A DNA stretch of 64,000 nucleotides, from the NCBI RefSeq assembly GCF_002201475.1, contig NZ_CP021422.1:806001-870000 (forward strand). The letters are read 5' to 3'. Position numbers and translations under genes: made by a program. The DNA comes from Acutalibacter muris. Lineage in GTDB: Bacteria; Bacillota; Clostridia; Oscillospirales; Acutalibacteraceae. The notes beneath the pieces are model-generated. The model ran no database searches and was not told where the DNA came from. It was given only the letters and a program-made list of their open reading frames with translations. Shown piece after piece: positions 49,359-58,439 of this stretch (its first letter is position 1; every line of letters starts with the position of its first letter).

Positions 49359-49982
49359 GTGAAAAAGCTTGCCACGTTTATAAGCGCGGTTTTAGCCGGG
49401 GCGGCCATCTCCATTGGCGGCGCGGTGTTCCTGTGTACCGAGAGCCGCACGGCGGGAGCCGCCCTTTTTTCGGTGGGACTGTTCGCGGTCTGCACCTTGG
49501 GCCTGGACCTGTTTACAGGAAAGGTCTGCTACATATTCCAGAACCCCCCGGCCTATACGGTCCGCTGCGGGCTCATATGGCTGGGGAATTTAACGGGGAC
49601 GCTGCTGATGGGGAGACTGCTGCGCCTGACCCGGCTGGACGTGATAGAAAAAGCCCAGGGCATATGCGAGGGAAAGCTGTCGGACGGGCTTTTAAGCGTG
49701 TTTCTCCTGGCGGTATTCTGCAACATACTCATATACCTTTCGGTGGAGAGCTATAGGGAGAATCCCCATGAGCTGGGGAAGTACCTGGGGCTGTTCCTGG
49801 GTGTGGTGGTCTTTGTCCAGGCAGGCTTTGAGCACTGCGTGGCCAATATGTTCTACTTCACCGTGGCCGGGGCCTGGAGCGGTAAAACGGTGCTGTATCT
49901 TGTGGTGATGACCCTGGGCAACGCGGCGGGCGGGGTACTGTTCCCTCTGGGAAAGAAGCTGCGGGCAAGGGCGGAAGGTTAA
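49359..49982 (+). CDS. Short FNT (formate/nitrite transporter) family channel
   Basis: A 207-residue membrane protein with about six helices. FNT signatures are QAGFEHCVANMFYF near residue 158 and MTLGNAAGGVLFPLG near 187, with GLDLFTGKVCY in the second helix repeat. At 207 residues it is shorter than FocA/NirC (about 250-285), lacking part of the N-terminal helix and termini. It would conduct formate, nitrite or hydrosulfide as a pentamer. GTG start with GGGGAGAG upstream. It could serve formate efflux in mixed-acid fermentation (inferred). Confidence 0.82.
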   Translation: MKKLATFISAVLAGAAISIGGAVFLCTESRTAGAALFSVGLFAVCTLGLDLFTGKVCYIFQNPPAYTVRCGLIWLGNLTGTLLMGRLLRLTRLDVIEKAQGICEGKLSDGLLSVFLLAVFCNILIYLSVESYRENPHELGKYLGLFLGVVVFVQAGFEHCVANMFYFTVAGAWSGKTVLYLVVMTLGNAAGGVLFPLGKKLRARAEG

Positions 49983-49995
49983 GGAGGGCTGCTAT

Positions 49996-50817
49996 ATGGT
50001 TTGGTTAGTTTTGGTGTTGGCTTTACTTCTTGTGCTCTTTATTCTCTGGCTCTGGCTTATAGGGCCGCAGATGAACAAGAAGCCGGACTTCGGGGCCTTT
50101 GCGGGCTTTGACTATGCCCATAGAGGTCTGCATGAGCTCTCGGACGGCGTTCCTGAGAACAGCCTTGCGGGCTTCAGGCTGGCCGAGGAGAAGGGCTATG
50201 GCATGGAGTTCGATTTGCAGCTTACCAAAGACAAGCAGGTGGTGGTGCACCACGACCCCACCCTAAAGCGCAGCTGTGGCGAGGAGGTGACCATAGCGGA
50301 TCTGACCTATGAGCAGCTCCGGAAATACAGGCTTTTCGGCACATCTGAGCATATCCCCCTGTTCAGAGAGGTGCTGGGGGCACTAAAAGGCCGCACGCCG
50401 CTTATTATTGAACTCAAGGGCTATAACGACCCGGCGGAGCTCTGCGGGCTTGCCATGAAGGAGCTGGAGGGCTATAAGGGCCCTTACTGTGTTGAGAGCT
50501 TCGACCCGCGGATAGTGGCGTGGTTTAGGGAGAACAGGCCGGAGATTGTGCGGGGCCAGCTTATGTGCAGGTTTAAAAAGGGCGACGAGGGCATGGACGC
50601 CTTCAAGGCCTTCTGCGCCACACATATGCTGACAAACTTCCACACCCGCCCCAACTTCGAGGCCTATGATATCCACACCAGGGATATTCCGTCTATGGGG
50701 TTTTCCAAAGGGCTTTTGGGGATGCAGGAGGTCAGTTGGACGATTAGAAACGAGGACGAGTATAGTAGGGCGAAGAAGCTTAATAGCTTGGTGATTTTTG
50801 AACATATTCGGCCGTAA
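49996..50817 (+). CDS. Membrane-anchored glycerophosphodiester phosphodiesterase
   Basis: A 273-residue protein with one N-terminal helix (residues 1-23) and a GDPD TIM barrel. Catalytic marks are YAHRGLHEL near residue 36, GMEFDLQLTKDKQVVVHHDP near 68 (with the metal-binding EFD and HHD) and IIELKGYN near 137. It hydrolyses glycerophosphodiesters from lipid or teichoic acid turnover to glycerol-3-phosphate. Which side of the membrane it faces is not certain. It follows the FNT gene by 13 bases, so the two are co-transcribed. Confidence 0.93.
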   Translation: MVWLVLVLALLLVLFILWLWLIGPQMNKKPDFGAFAGFDYAHRGLHELSDGVPENSLAGFRLAEEKGYGMEFDLQLTKDKQVVVHHDPTLKRSCGEEVTIADLTYEQLRKYRLFGTSEHIPLFREVLGALKGRTPLIIELKGYNDPAELCGLAMKELEGYKGPYCVESFDPRIVAWFRENRPEIVRGQLMCRFKKGDEGMDAFKAFCATHMLTNFHTRPNFEAYDIHTRDIPSMGFSKGLLGMQEVSWTIRNEDEYSRAKKLNSLVIFEHIRP

Positions 50818-50821
50818 AAGA

Positions 50822-50858
50822 AGAAACCCCTTTTCCTTTAGGAAAAGGGGCTTTGCTT
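50822..50858. terminator. Bidirectional terminator between GDPD and pepF genes
   Basis: CCCCTTTTCC and GGAAAAGGGG form a perfect ten-base-pair stem with a TTTA loop between convergent genes. Confidence 0.85.
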
Positions 50859-50860
50859 TC

Positions 50861-52552
50861 TTACTCCACAAGATGCTGCTCTGTCCACTCAAAAGTTGCC
50901 GTACATACGTCCTTGACGCAGCCTTCGTCGATGGGCGAGCGCATATTAACGGAGTGGGCCAGGCCGATAAAGGTCTTGGTGCCGCCCAAACGGACAAAGT
51001 CCATATACTTTTTCCAGGCCTCGTCACGGTCCTTTAGGGACAGGGCGAAAAATTGCAGGCTCATCACTTGGGCCAGGCAGTAATCGATATAGTAGAAGGG
51101 GCTCTGGTAAATGTGCATCTGCCGCTGCCAGCCCGCGCCCCGGCCGTAGAAGGGGAGACCCTCAAAGTCAAGATATGGGCGGTACATTTTGTCAAGCCGC
51201 GCCCAGGTCTCGTTGCGCTCCTGTGGGGTCATCTCCGGGTGGCTGTAGACCTCGTACTGGAAGTGATCCACAAGGCAGCCGTATGGGATAAAGCTTAAAG
51301 CGTCCTCGGCGTGGGAGAGCTCGTATTTTTGGGTCTGCTCCCCGAAGAACAGGTGGTGCCAGGGGGCGGTGAGAAACTCCATGCTCATGGAGTGGGTCTC
51401 GCAGCCCTCCATGCTGGGCCAGCGGTTGTCGGGGACAGGTATGGTGCGGTCGGCGATGAAGTTTGCGAAGGCGTGGCCCGCCTCGTGGGTGAGCACGTCC
51501 ACGTCCCCGGAGGTGCCGTTGAAGTTGGAGAAGATAAAGGGGTACTTATAGTCGGGCAGGCTGGTGCAGTACCCGCCCGGGGCCTTACCCTCCTTGGCCA
51601 GCACGTCAAAGAGCTCGTTCTCCAGCATAAGGTCGATAAATTCCCCGGTCTCCTCTGAGAGCTCATGGTACATCCTTCTGCCGGCGGCCATTATTTCCTC
51701 GGGGGTGCCCTGGGGCTTGGCGGAGCCGCCCTTGAACATAAAGGTGTTGTCGTAGAACTTGAAGTCGTCTATTCCAAGGCGCTTGGCCTGACGGGCCTTG
51801 ACCTTGACGGTCAGGGGCACCAGGTCCCGGACCACCTGGCTGCGGAAGCTGCTAAGGTCCTCGGGGGTATAGCAGTTGCGGCCCATGCGGATAAAGCCCA
51901 GGGGCACGTAGTTTTCAAAGCCCAGCTTTTTAGCCTGTTCTGTGCGGTTTTTCACCAGCTTATCGTACAGCTCGTCAAGCTCCTGCCTGTGCTGGTCAAA
52001 GAAGCCGCCCTCGGCCTCTATTGCCGCCTTGCGCACCGTGCGGTCCGGGTCTTGCTTATAGGGCCCCAGCTGGGCGATGGTGACGGTCTTGCCCATAAAC
52101 TCGATGCGGGCGCTGGCGTACAGCTTCTGATACTCAGTGCTAAGCCGGTTTTCCTCCTGCAGGAGAGGGACAATTTCCGGGGAAAAGGACTTGAGCTCCA
52201 GCTCTATATTCGTAAACAGCAGCGCTCCCAGCTTCTCCTCAAGCTCCCTGCGGAAGGGAGAGGTCACCAGAACCTTGTTAAAGGCCTGCACCTTTTCGGA
52301 AACCAGCGGGTACTGTCCGTCGAGATACTCCTGCTCCTCCTCATAGAACTTATCCCGGGTGTCCACGGTATTGCGGATGGAACAGATGCTGGAAAGGGTG
52401 TTAAAACGGGACATCAGCTTATCCTTCGCGTCGAAGATTTCCAGCTGGGCCTGGGCGTCGGGGGCGTCCTGTAGCTGGGCGGTCAGGTTGTCCAGCTGTT
52501 TAAAGAGACTGTCCATATCCGGGCGGGCATAGGGCATTTCAGAAAATTTCAT
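50861..52552 (-). CDS. pepF: M3 family oligoendopeptidase F-like
   Basis: A 563-residue cytoplasmic zinc oligopeptidase. The zinc site is VLTHEAGHAFANF near residue 352 with the third ligand Glu in EGCETHSMSMEFLT, 26 residues on, as in M3 enzymes. The N-terminal helical region is typical. It degrades short peptides for nutrition or turnover. GGAGC precedes the ATG. The gene is transcribed alone from the minus strand. Confidence 0.94.
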   Translation of the reverse strand: MKFSEMPYARPDMDSLFKQLDNLTAQLQDAPDAQAQLEIFDAKDKLMSRFNTLSSICSIRNTVDTRDKFYEEEQEYLDGQYPLVSEKVQAFNKVLVTSPFRRELEEKLGALLFTNIELELKSFSPEIVPLLQEENRLSTEYQKLYASARIEFMGKTVTIAQLGPYKQDPDRTVRKAAIEAEGGFFDQHRQELDELYDKLVKNRTEQAKKLGFENYVPLGFIRMGRNCYTPEDLSSFRSQVVRDLVPLTVKVKARQAKRLGIDDFKFYDNTFMFKGGSAKPQGTPEEIMAAGRRMYHELSEETGEFIDLMLENELFDVLAKEGKAPGGYCTSLPDYKYPFIFSNFNGTSGDVDVLTHEAGHAFANFIADRTIPVPDNRWPSMEGCETHSMSMEFLTAPWHHLFFGEQTQKYELSHAEDALSFIPYGCLVDHFQYEVYSHPEMTPQERNETWARLDKMYRPYLDFEGLPFYGRGAGWQRQMHIYQSPFYYIDYCLAQVMSLQFFALSLKDRDEAWKKYMDFVRLGGTKTFIGLAHSVNMRSPIDEGCVKDVCTATFEWTEQHLVE

Positions 52553-52663
52553 AGTTTGGCTCCTTTCAGAACGGTATATTGGAGAGTGTAAAGAAACAGA
52601 TTAAACATATATAAATTCTACAACAAAAGGAGCTGAAGGTCAAGAGAAAAAGGCAAATAGATT

Positions 52664-52695
52664 AAAAGCCCCCGGAACTGGGCCGGGGGCTTTCT
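52664..52695 (-). terminator. Terminator after the DUF3784 gene
   Basis: On the minus strand AAAGCCCCCGG and CCGGGGGCTTT form an 11-base-pair stem followed by TTTTAAT. Confidence 0.82.
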
Positions 52696-52706
52696 GTCGC
52701 GGTAAA

Positions 52707-53042
52707 CTATTTCCTGAACCTGTTCCCGGTATTGCACCAGACCGCCGCGAACACGCCCAGCCCTATTACGGCAAGGGAGTACACCCACGTCAGCCAGGGG
52801 ATCTCGCAAAGGCACATCACGGGCATGAGCACCAGGGTCAGCAGGCCGATTATCAGCAGGATCCTCCCGGTGAACTTGGCCAAGGCCGACACGTCCCAGG
52901 TCTTGCGCTCCTCCTTGGTCATGGTGCTGTACCCGGCGATGAGTCCGGCGCACCTGCCCATGAGCAGCGGCACAGAGAGCCCGATAAGTCCAAGTCCCAC
53001 TATAATCGTGATAACCAGTCCGATAATATCGGAGGTTTCCAT
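52707..53042 (-). CDS. DUF3784-type small membrane protein
   Basis: A 111-residue protein of three helices. The segment RCAGLIAGYSTMTKEER after the first helix matches the DUF3784 consensus (a glycine-rich loop with AGYxTMxxEE). The end is ATVWCNTGNRFRK-like basic. No function is known for the family. It lies 36 bases downstream of gpmI, on the same strand, probably the tail of the glycolytic transcript. Confidence 0.85.
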   Translation of the reverse strand: METSDIIGLVITIIVGLGLIGLSVPLLMGRCAGLIAGYSTMTKEERKTWDVSALAKFTGRILLIIGLLTLVLMPVMCLCEIPWLTWVYSLAVIGLGVFAAVWCNTGNRFRK

Positions 53043-53078
53043 CTCAGAGGGCCTCCTTTCAAAGAGCAGGAAATTATC

Positions 53079-54590
53079 TTACTTTATAATGCTCTCTCCG
53101 GTCATCTCGGCGGGCTGGGGGAGCCCCAATACCTTGAGCATGGTGGGGGCGATGTCCGCCAGCCTGCCGCCGGAGCGGAGTTCACAGGGGTGGTTTATGA
53201 CGCAGAAGGGCACCGGATTGGTGGTGTGGGCGGTGAAGGGGGTGCCGTCGTCGTCCACCATGCGGTCGGCGTTGCCGTGGTCGGCGGTCAGGAGTATGCA
53301 GCCGCCCATCTCCTTCACGGCGGCCTCCACCCGGCCTATGCAGGTATCCACGGCCTCCACGGCCTTGACGGCGGCCTCGAACACGCCGGTATGGCCCACC
53401 ATGTCGCAGTTGGCGTAGTTAAGGATAAGCGCATCATATTTGCCGGACTTCACGGCCTCCACCATTTTGTCCGTGACCTCATAGGCGCTCATCTCAGGCT
53501 GGAGGTCATAGGTGGCCACGGCGGGGGACTTTACCAGTATGCGGTCCTCGCCGGGGTACTGCTTCTCCACGCCGCCGTTGAAGAAGAAGGTCACGTGGGC
53601 GTACTTCTCGGTCTCGGCTATGCGCAGCTGGGTCAAATCATTCTTGGAGAGGTACTCGCCAAAGGTGTTCTCAAGACTTTCGGGCTTATAGGCCACGTCC
53701 ACGTTGGGCATGGTGGCGTCGTACTGGGTCATGCACACGTAGGTGAGGGGGAAGAAACCTCCCCTCCTTTCGAAGCCCGCAAAGTCCGGGTCGACCAGGG
53801 TGCGGGTTATCTCCCTTGCCCGGTCGGGGCGGAAGTTGTAGAAGATAACGGAGTCGCCGCTCTCGATAGGCTCTGCGCCCTCCACCACCGTGGGCACCAC
53901 AAACTCGTCGGTGACGTTCTCGTCATAGGAGTGCTGCACAGCGCATACCGGGCATTCGGCCTTCTGGCCCTCGCCGTAGACCATGGCGGCATAGGCCTTT
54001 TCGACGCGCTCCCAGCGGTTATCACGGTCCATGGCGTAGTAGCGGCCCATGACCGTGGCCACCTTGCCCACGCCGATTTCCTGGAGTTTTTCCATGAGCT
54101 CCTTCACATAGTCCTTGCCGCTGGAGGGGGGCACGTCCCGGCCGTCCAGGAAGCAGTGGACGAACACCTTCTCAAGGCCAGTCTTTTTCGCCATTTTCAG
54201 AAGGGCATACAGGTGGGTGTTATGGCTGTGCACGCCGCCGTCGGATAAGAGGCCCATAAAGTGGAGGGCCTTGCCGTTTTCCTTAGCGGACTGCATGGCG
54301 TGGACCAGGGCGGGGTTCTTCTCCATATCCCCCTCTTCCGCGGACTTTGTGATGCGGGTGAGCTCCTGGTACACTATCCGGCCAGCGCCGATGTTGGTGT
54401 GGCCCACTTCGGAGTTGCCCATCTGCCCGTCAGGAAGGCCCACGTCAAGGCCAGAGGCGCCTATTTTGGTGACGGGGTTCTCCTTTAAAATGCGGTCCAG
54501 GTTGGGGGTGCTGGCGGCGACTATGGCGTTGCCCTCTTTGGGGGCGATGCCGAAGCCGTCAAGTATCATCAGAACAAGAGGCTTTTTCAT
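53079..54590 (-). CDS. gpmI: 2,3-bisphosphoglycerate-independent phosphoglycerate mutase
   Basis: Interconverts 3- and 2-phosphoglycerate, 503 residues. MILDGFGIAPKEGNAIV (residues about 8-24) carries the first metal-binding Asp, the phosphoserine is in GQMGNSEVGHTNIGAGR near 62, and the C-terminal metal site is in LLTADHGNADRM near 440. Typical manganese-dependent enzyme of spore formers, sensitive to pH during sporulation in Bacillus (family knowledge). It is in one minus-strand run with tpiA and pgk. Confidence 0.97.
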   Translation of the reverse strand: MKKPLVLMILDGFGIAPKEGNAIVAASTPNLDRILKENPVTKIGASGLDVGLPDGQMGNSEVGHTNIGAGRIVYQELTRITKSAEEGDMEKNPALVHAMQSAKENGKALHFMGLLSDGGVHSHNTHLYALLKMAKKTGLEKVFVHCFLDGRDVPPSSGKDYVKELMEKLQEIGVGKVATVMGRYYAMDRDNRWERVEKAYAAMVYGEGQKAECPVCAVQHSYDENVTDEFVVPTVVEGAEPIESGDSVIFYNFRPDRAREITRTLVDPDFAGFERRGGFFPLTYVCMTQYDATMPNVDVAYKPESLENTFGEYLSKNDLTQLRIAETEKYAHVTFFFNGGVEKQYPGEDRILVKSPAVATYDLQPEMSAYEVTDKMVEAVKSGKYDALILNYANCDMVGHTGVFEAAVKAVEAVDTCIGRVEAAVKEMGGCILLTADHGNADRMVDDDGTPFTAHTTNPVPFCVINHPCELRSGGRLADIAPTMLKVLGLPQPAEMTGESIIK

Positions 54591-54619
54591 GGTATAACCG
54601 TGTTCCTTTCGTTTGTATC

Positions 54620-54871
54620 TTATTTGTCTTTATTATTTTTGCGGTTGCGGATAGTAATGGCCAGATCCGTGCAGGTCAGCAGCAGCGCGCCGAAAAGGCA
54701 GAGCAGTGACATGGCCGGCAGGAAGGGGCCCTGGACCTCCAGGGCCTGCTCATAGGTGCCCTTATCCCCCAGAGCCCCGGCGCACATGATAGAGGCGCAG
54801 AGGTATCTGGTGCAGGTGAAAACGATGGACGCGATCCATAGGAGGAGGCGGAATCCGTAATCTTTTTTCAT
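54620..54871 (-). CDS. Small two-helix membrane protein
   Basis: An 83-residue protein: MKKDYGFRLLLWIASIVFTCTRYLCASIMC start, a second helix (LPAMSLLCLFGALLLTCTDLAI) and a highly charged tail NRKNNKDK. It is located between tpiA and gpmI, three bases after the tpiA stop. I do not recognise the family. Its place between two glycolytic genes is probably incidental. Confidence 0.65.
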   Translation of the reverse strand: MKKDYGFRLLLWIASIVFTCTRYLCASIMCAGALGDKGTYEQALEVQGPFLPAMSLLCLFGALLLTCTDLAITIRNRKNNKDK

Positions 54872-54874
54872 GAT

Positions 54875-55645
<771 letters not shown>

Positions 55646-55682
55646 TTTAATCAATCCTCCGGATTTTTTAGTATATTTTATG

Positions 55683-55750
55683 GCCTTTGGCAAGATCGTG
55701 GGGCGCTGCCCCACACCCTGCCACCTTTGAAAAGGTGGACGAAACTTTTA
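55683..55750. repeat. REP-like double hairpin between pgk and tpiA
   Basis: Two perfect hairpins in tandem: GTGGGGC-GCT-GCCCCAC (55698-55714) and CCACCTT-TGAA-AAGGTGG (55721-55738). The sequence style (gggcgctgccccac then a purine-rich part) resembles interspersed repeats of gut Clostridia, but only one copy occurs in this window. A repeat-family identity is inferred. Confidence 0.4.
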
Positions 55751-55761
55751 ACTATTAAAGA

Positions 55762-55785
55762 GGGCGGGGCCAACCCCCGCCCCCC
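55762..55785 (-). terminator. GC-rich hairpin after pgk
   Basis: GGGCGGGG and CCCCCGCCC pair around a four-base loop; on the minus strand TCTTT follows. It may attenuate rather than end transcription into tpiA. Confidence 0.5.
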
Positions 55786-55795
55786 TTAAGGCAAA

Positions 55796-57094
55796 TTACT
55801 TCTCGTTCAGGCAGGCAATGCCGGGCAGCTCCTTGCCCTCCAGGAACTCGAGGGAGGCGCCGCCGCCGGTGGAGATATGGGTCATCTTCTCGGCAAAGCC
55901 CAGCTTCTCAACGGCCGCCGCAGAGTCGCCGCCGCCGATGATGGAGATAGAGCCGCTGTCAGCCACAGCGCTGGCCACGCCGATGGTGCCCTTTGCGAAG
56001 TTGTCCCACTCGGAAACGCCCATGGGGCCGTTCCAGACCACGGTGCCCGCGCCCTTGATAGCGGCGGAGAACAGCTCAATGGTCTTGGGCCCGATGTCAA
56101 GGCCCATCCAGCCGTCGGGTATCTCGCTGGAGTCCACCACCTGGCTCTCGGTGTCGGGGTCGAACTCCTTGCCAACCTTGGTGTCAACGGGCAGCAGGAA
56201 CTTCACGCCGGCCTTCTCGGCCTTCTCCAGTGTGGCCTTGGCCAGGTCCAGCTTGTCCTCCTCGCACAGGGAGGTGCCAATGGAGTAGCCCTGGGCCTTG
56301 AAGAAGGTATAGGCCATGCCGCCGCCGATGATCAGGGTGTCAACTTTCGTGAGCAGGTTGTCAATAACGCCTATCTTGTCGGAGACCTTCGCGCCGCCCA
56401 GGATTGCCACGAAGGGGCGCTTGGGCTCGGTGAGGGCGCCGCCCATGACGGTGATCTCCTTCTGGATAAGGTAGCCGCAGACGGCGGGCAGGTAGTGGGA
56501 CACGCCCTCAGTTGAAGCGTGAGCCCTGTGGGCGGTACCGAAAGCGTCGTTCACATAGATTTCAGCCATAGAGGCCAGCTCCTTGGCGAACTCGGGGTCG
56601 TTCTTGGTCTCCTCGGAGTGGAAACGGATATTCTCGATTATCATCACATCGCCGTCCTTGAGGGCAGCGGCCTTGGCCTTGGCGTCGGGGCCGATAACGT
56701 CCTTGGCCATAATGACCTCTTTGCCCAGAAGCTTGCCCAGCTCTGCGGCCACGGGGGCCAGGGAGAACTTTGTAACGTCGCCCTTGGCGGCCTCAAGGCA
56801 CTTTGCGGTGGCCTCGGCCTGCTCGCTTTCGGGCATGGCGTCGATCTTCTTCTTCTCCTTCTTGTCCAGCTTCACGGTGTCGTTGAAGATGTTGTGGGGC
56901 CTGCCCATATGGGAGCAGAGTATTACCTTGGCGCCGTGGTCGGAGAGGTACTTGACGGTGGGCAGAGCGCCGACAATGCGCTTGGTGTCGGTGATAGCGC
57001 CGTCCTTCATGGGGACGTTGAAGTCGCAGCGTACCAGTACGCGCTTGCCAGCAACGTCGATGTCCTCAACGGTCTTCTTGTTCAGATAGTTCAT
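55796..57094 (-). CDS. pgk: Phosphoglycerate kinase
   Basis: Produces ATP from 1,3-bisphosphoglycerate; 432 residues. [15 protein letters not shown] near residue 20, the LCSHMGRP segment near 60, the nucleotide loop with [10 protein letters not shown] near 215 and the C-terminal [13 protein letters not shown] near 385 are diagnostic. A 20-residue insertion around [18 protein letters not shown] is typical of clostridial forms. The ATG follows AAGGAG by ten bases; a longer frame starts upstream in the promoter leader. Promoter at 57165-57193. Confidence 0.97.
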   Translation of the reverse strand: MNYLNKKTVEDIDVAGKRVLVRCDFNVPMKDGAITDTKRIVGALPTVKYLSDHGAKVILCSHMGRPHNIFNDTVKLDKKEKKKIDAMPESEQAEATAKCLEAAKGDVTKFSLAPVAAELGKLLGKEVIMAKDVIGPDAKAKAAALKDGDVMIIENIRFHSEETKNDPEFAKELASMAEIYVNDAFGTAHRAHASTEGVSHYLPAVCGYLIQKEITVMGGALTEPKRPFVAILGGAKVSDKIGVIDNLLTKVDTLIIGGGMAYTFFKAQGYSIGTSLCEEDKLDLAKATLEKAEKAGVKFLLPVDTKVGKEFDPDTESQVVDSSEIPDGWMGLDIGPKTIELFSAAIKGAGTVVWNGPMGVSEWDNFAKGTIGVASAVADSGSISIIGGGDSAAAVEKLGFAEKMTHISTGGGASLEFLEGKELPGIACLNEK

Positions 57095-57164
57095 TTTCAG
57101 TGCACTCCTTCTTTTAATGGAAATAACGGACTCTACGCATAAAGCCCAGAGCTTACTACCAAAT

Positions 57165-57193
57165 ATTGTATAACAAAACGCGCCTGTTTGCAA
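57165..57193 (-). promoter_or_regulatory. Promoter of pgk, inside the upstream terminator
   Basis: On the minus strand TTGCAA, 17 bases, TACAAT: the same pair as for pgi. The -35 lies in the 3' arm of the terminator hairpin of the gene upstream. Confidence 0.72.
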
Positions 57194-57218
57194 GTAGAAC
57201 TTTGCAAAAACAGGCGCG
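57174..57218 (-). terminator. Terminator of the TetR-GNAT gene
   Basis: On the minus strand CGCGCCTGTTTTTGCAAAG pairs with CTTGCAAACAGGCGCG (one bulge) and is followed by TTTTG. Confidence 0.78.
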
Positions 57219-57245
57219 CTTGCTATATTTTTCTTCTACCCGGCA

Positions 57246-58337
57246 CTATAGGGGGACAACGTACACGTCGGCCCCGGCGCCCTCATGGGAAAAGCTCCGC
57301 TCATACACCCCGCCCCAGCCCTTTATTACCCGCACAGAGGGGGCGTTATCCCGTTCCACGGAGATGTGAAGCTCTGAAAGCCCCGCCGCTTTCGCCCTGA
57401 CTGTCAAAAGCCCCAGCATCTGTGAGCCGTATCCATGGCACCTTTTGGCGGGCCGCACACTGTACCCGCAGTTGCCAAGGTCCTTTAAAAAGCCGTTGAG
57501 CTCATGGCGCAGGTCTATTATGCCCACAATGTCGTCCCTGCCGTCCAGGGCGAAGTATGTGTCCGTCAGCACCCAGTTCGGGTCTACGGTCTTTGGGTCG
57601 GTATTTCTTGTAACTGATTCCAGCCACTTATCATAGCTTTCGGTTTTGTCAAGAAGTTCGCTGCCGAAGATAGTGGGCTCGCCGTGGGCAAAGAACCCCT
57701 CCCGGAACTCCAGCGCCCGCTCCTTATGCTCCGGCCTGGGCCGCTCAAGCCTTATCATCTCCGGCCCCAGCAGCAGCCTTCGCACCTGTCCCAGCATCCT
57801 GCCGGGAGTGCCTTTTGGCAGCTCCATCAGCCTGCCCCAAAGCCGTGCCCCCTGATAGGCGAACACAACCAGGTCAAACATCCCCCGAGGGTCCGGGCAG
57901 GAGAACTCCCCGGTATCAAGGCCGTACCTGATAAGCTCCTCCCACCCGGCGCGGGAGGACTCGTACCAGTCCAATATTGGCGGTGCGTTTACAGAATCTG
58001 AACCGCTGTAGAACTCGCAGACGGCAAGGCTCAGGGAACTGCCGCTGTCGGGTATTTCATATTCATAGCGGCAGAGGAGCTCCTCTAAAATGAGACTGGC
58101 TGGTACGCCGCGCCCTATCTGCTCGTGTATCCCCCGGTTCTGTGCGCCGCCGAAACCCTCCAGTATGGCGGAAAAAATCTGCCCGGTGCTGTCGAAATGC
58201 CTGTAGAGCCCGCCCCGGCTGAGGCCTGTGGCCTTGCAGATATCCTGCATGGCGACCCCCTTGAAGCCCCGCTTGCAGAACAGCTCCCGTGCCTTTTCGC
58301 ATATTGCCTGTCTTGTGCTTTCGCCCTTGCTTTGCAT
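57246..58337 (-). CDS. TetR-type regulator fused to a GNAT acetyltransferase
   Basis: A 363-residue fusion. Residues about 8-60 form a TetR helix-turn-helix (ICKATGLSRGGLYRHFDS). About 60-195 is the TetR ligand-binding helical region. From about 205 to the end is a GNAT domain: RPRPEHKERALEFREGF start, SVRPAKRCHGYGSQMLGLL near 305 (acetyl-CoA loop, degenerate RxxGxG), and SVERDNAPSVRVIKG. Start at the ATG with AGGAGG seven bases upstream. A palindromic operator lies in its promoter, so it probably represses itself. Whether the GNAT half is active is unknown. Confidence 0.85.
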   Translation of the reverse strand: MQSKGESTRQAICEKARELFCKRGFKGVAMQDICKATGLSRGGLYRHFDSTGQIFSAILEGFGGAQNRGIHEQIGRGVPASLILEELLCRYEYEIPDSGSSLSLAVCEFYSGSDSVNAPPILDWYESSRAGWEELIRYGLDTGEFSCPDPRGMFDLVVFAYQGARLWGRLMELPKGTPGRMLGQVRRLLLGPEMIRLERPRPEHKERALEFREGFFAHGEPTIFGSELLDKTESYDKWLESVTRNTDPKTVDPNWVLTDTYFALDGRDDIVGIIDLRHELNGFLKDLGNCGYSVRPAKRCHGYGSQMLGLLTVRAKAAGLSELHISVERDNAPSVRVIKGWGGVYERSFSHEGAGADVYVVPL

Positions 58338-58359
58338 ATGGTTGCCTCCTTGCGGCATT

Positions 58360-58400
58360 GGTGTCGCTTTTATTATACGACACTGGTGTCGCTTTGTCAA
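58360..58400 (-). promoter_or_regulatory. Promoter with TetR-type operator
   Basis: On the minus strand TTGACA, 17 bases, TATAAT (58372-58400), a perfect consensus. The spacer holds the 14-base palindrome CGACACCAGTGTCG (58378-58391), and a further GCGACACC half-site lies downstream at 58360-58367. Confidence 0.85.
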
Positions 58401-58404
58401 GGGC

Positions 58405-58434
58405 AAAAATAAGGGGCCGTTTATGCAGCCCCTT
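58405..58434 (-). terminator. Terminator of the P-loop kinase gene
   Basis: On the minus strand AAGGGGC and GCCCCTT form a seven-base-pair stem with an ATTTTT tail. It insulates the TetR-GNAT promoter. Confidence 0.75.
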
Positions 58435-58439
58435 AAAAC

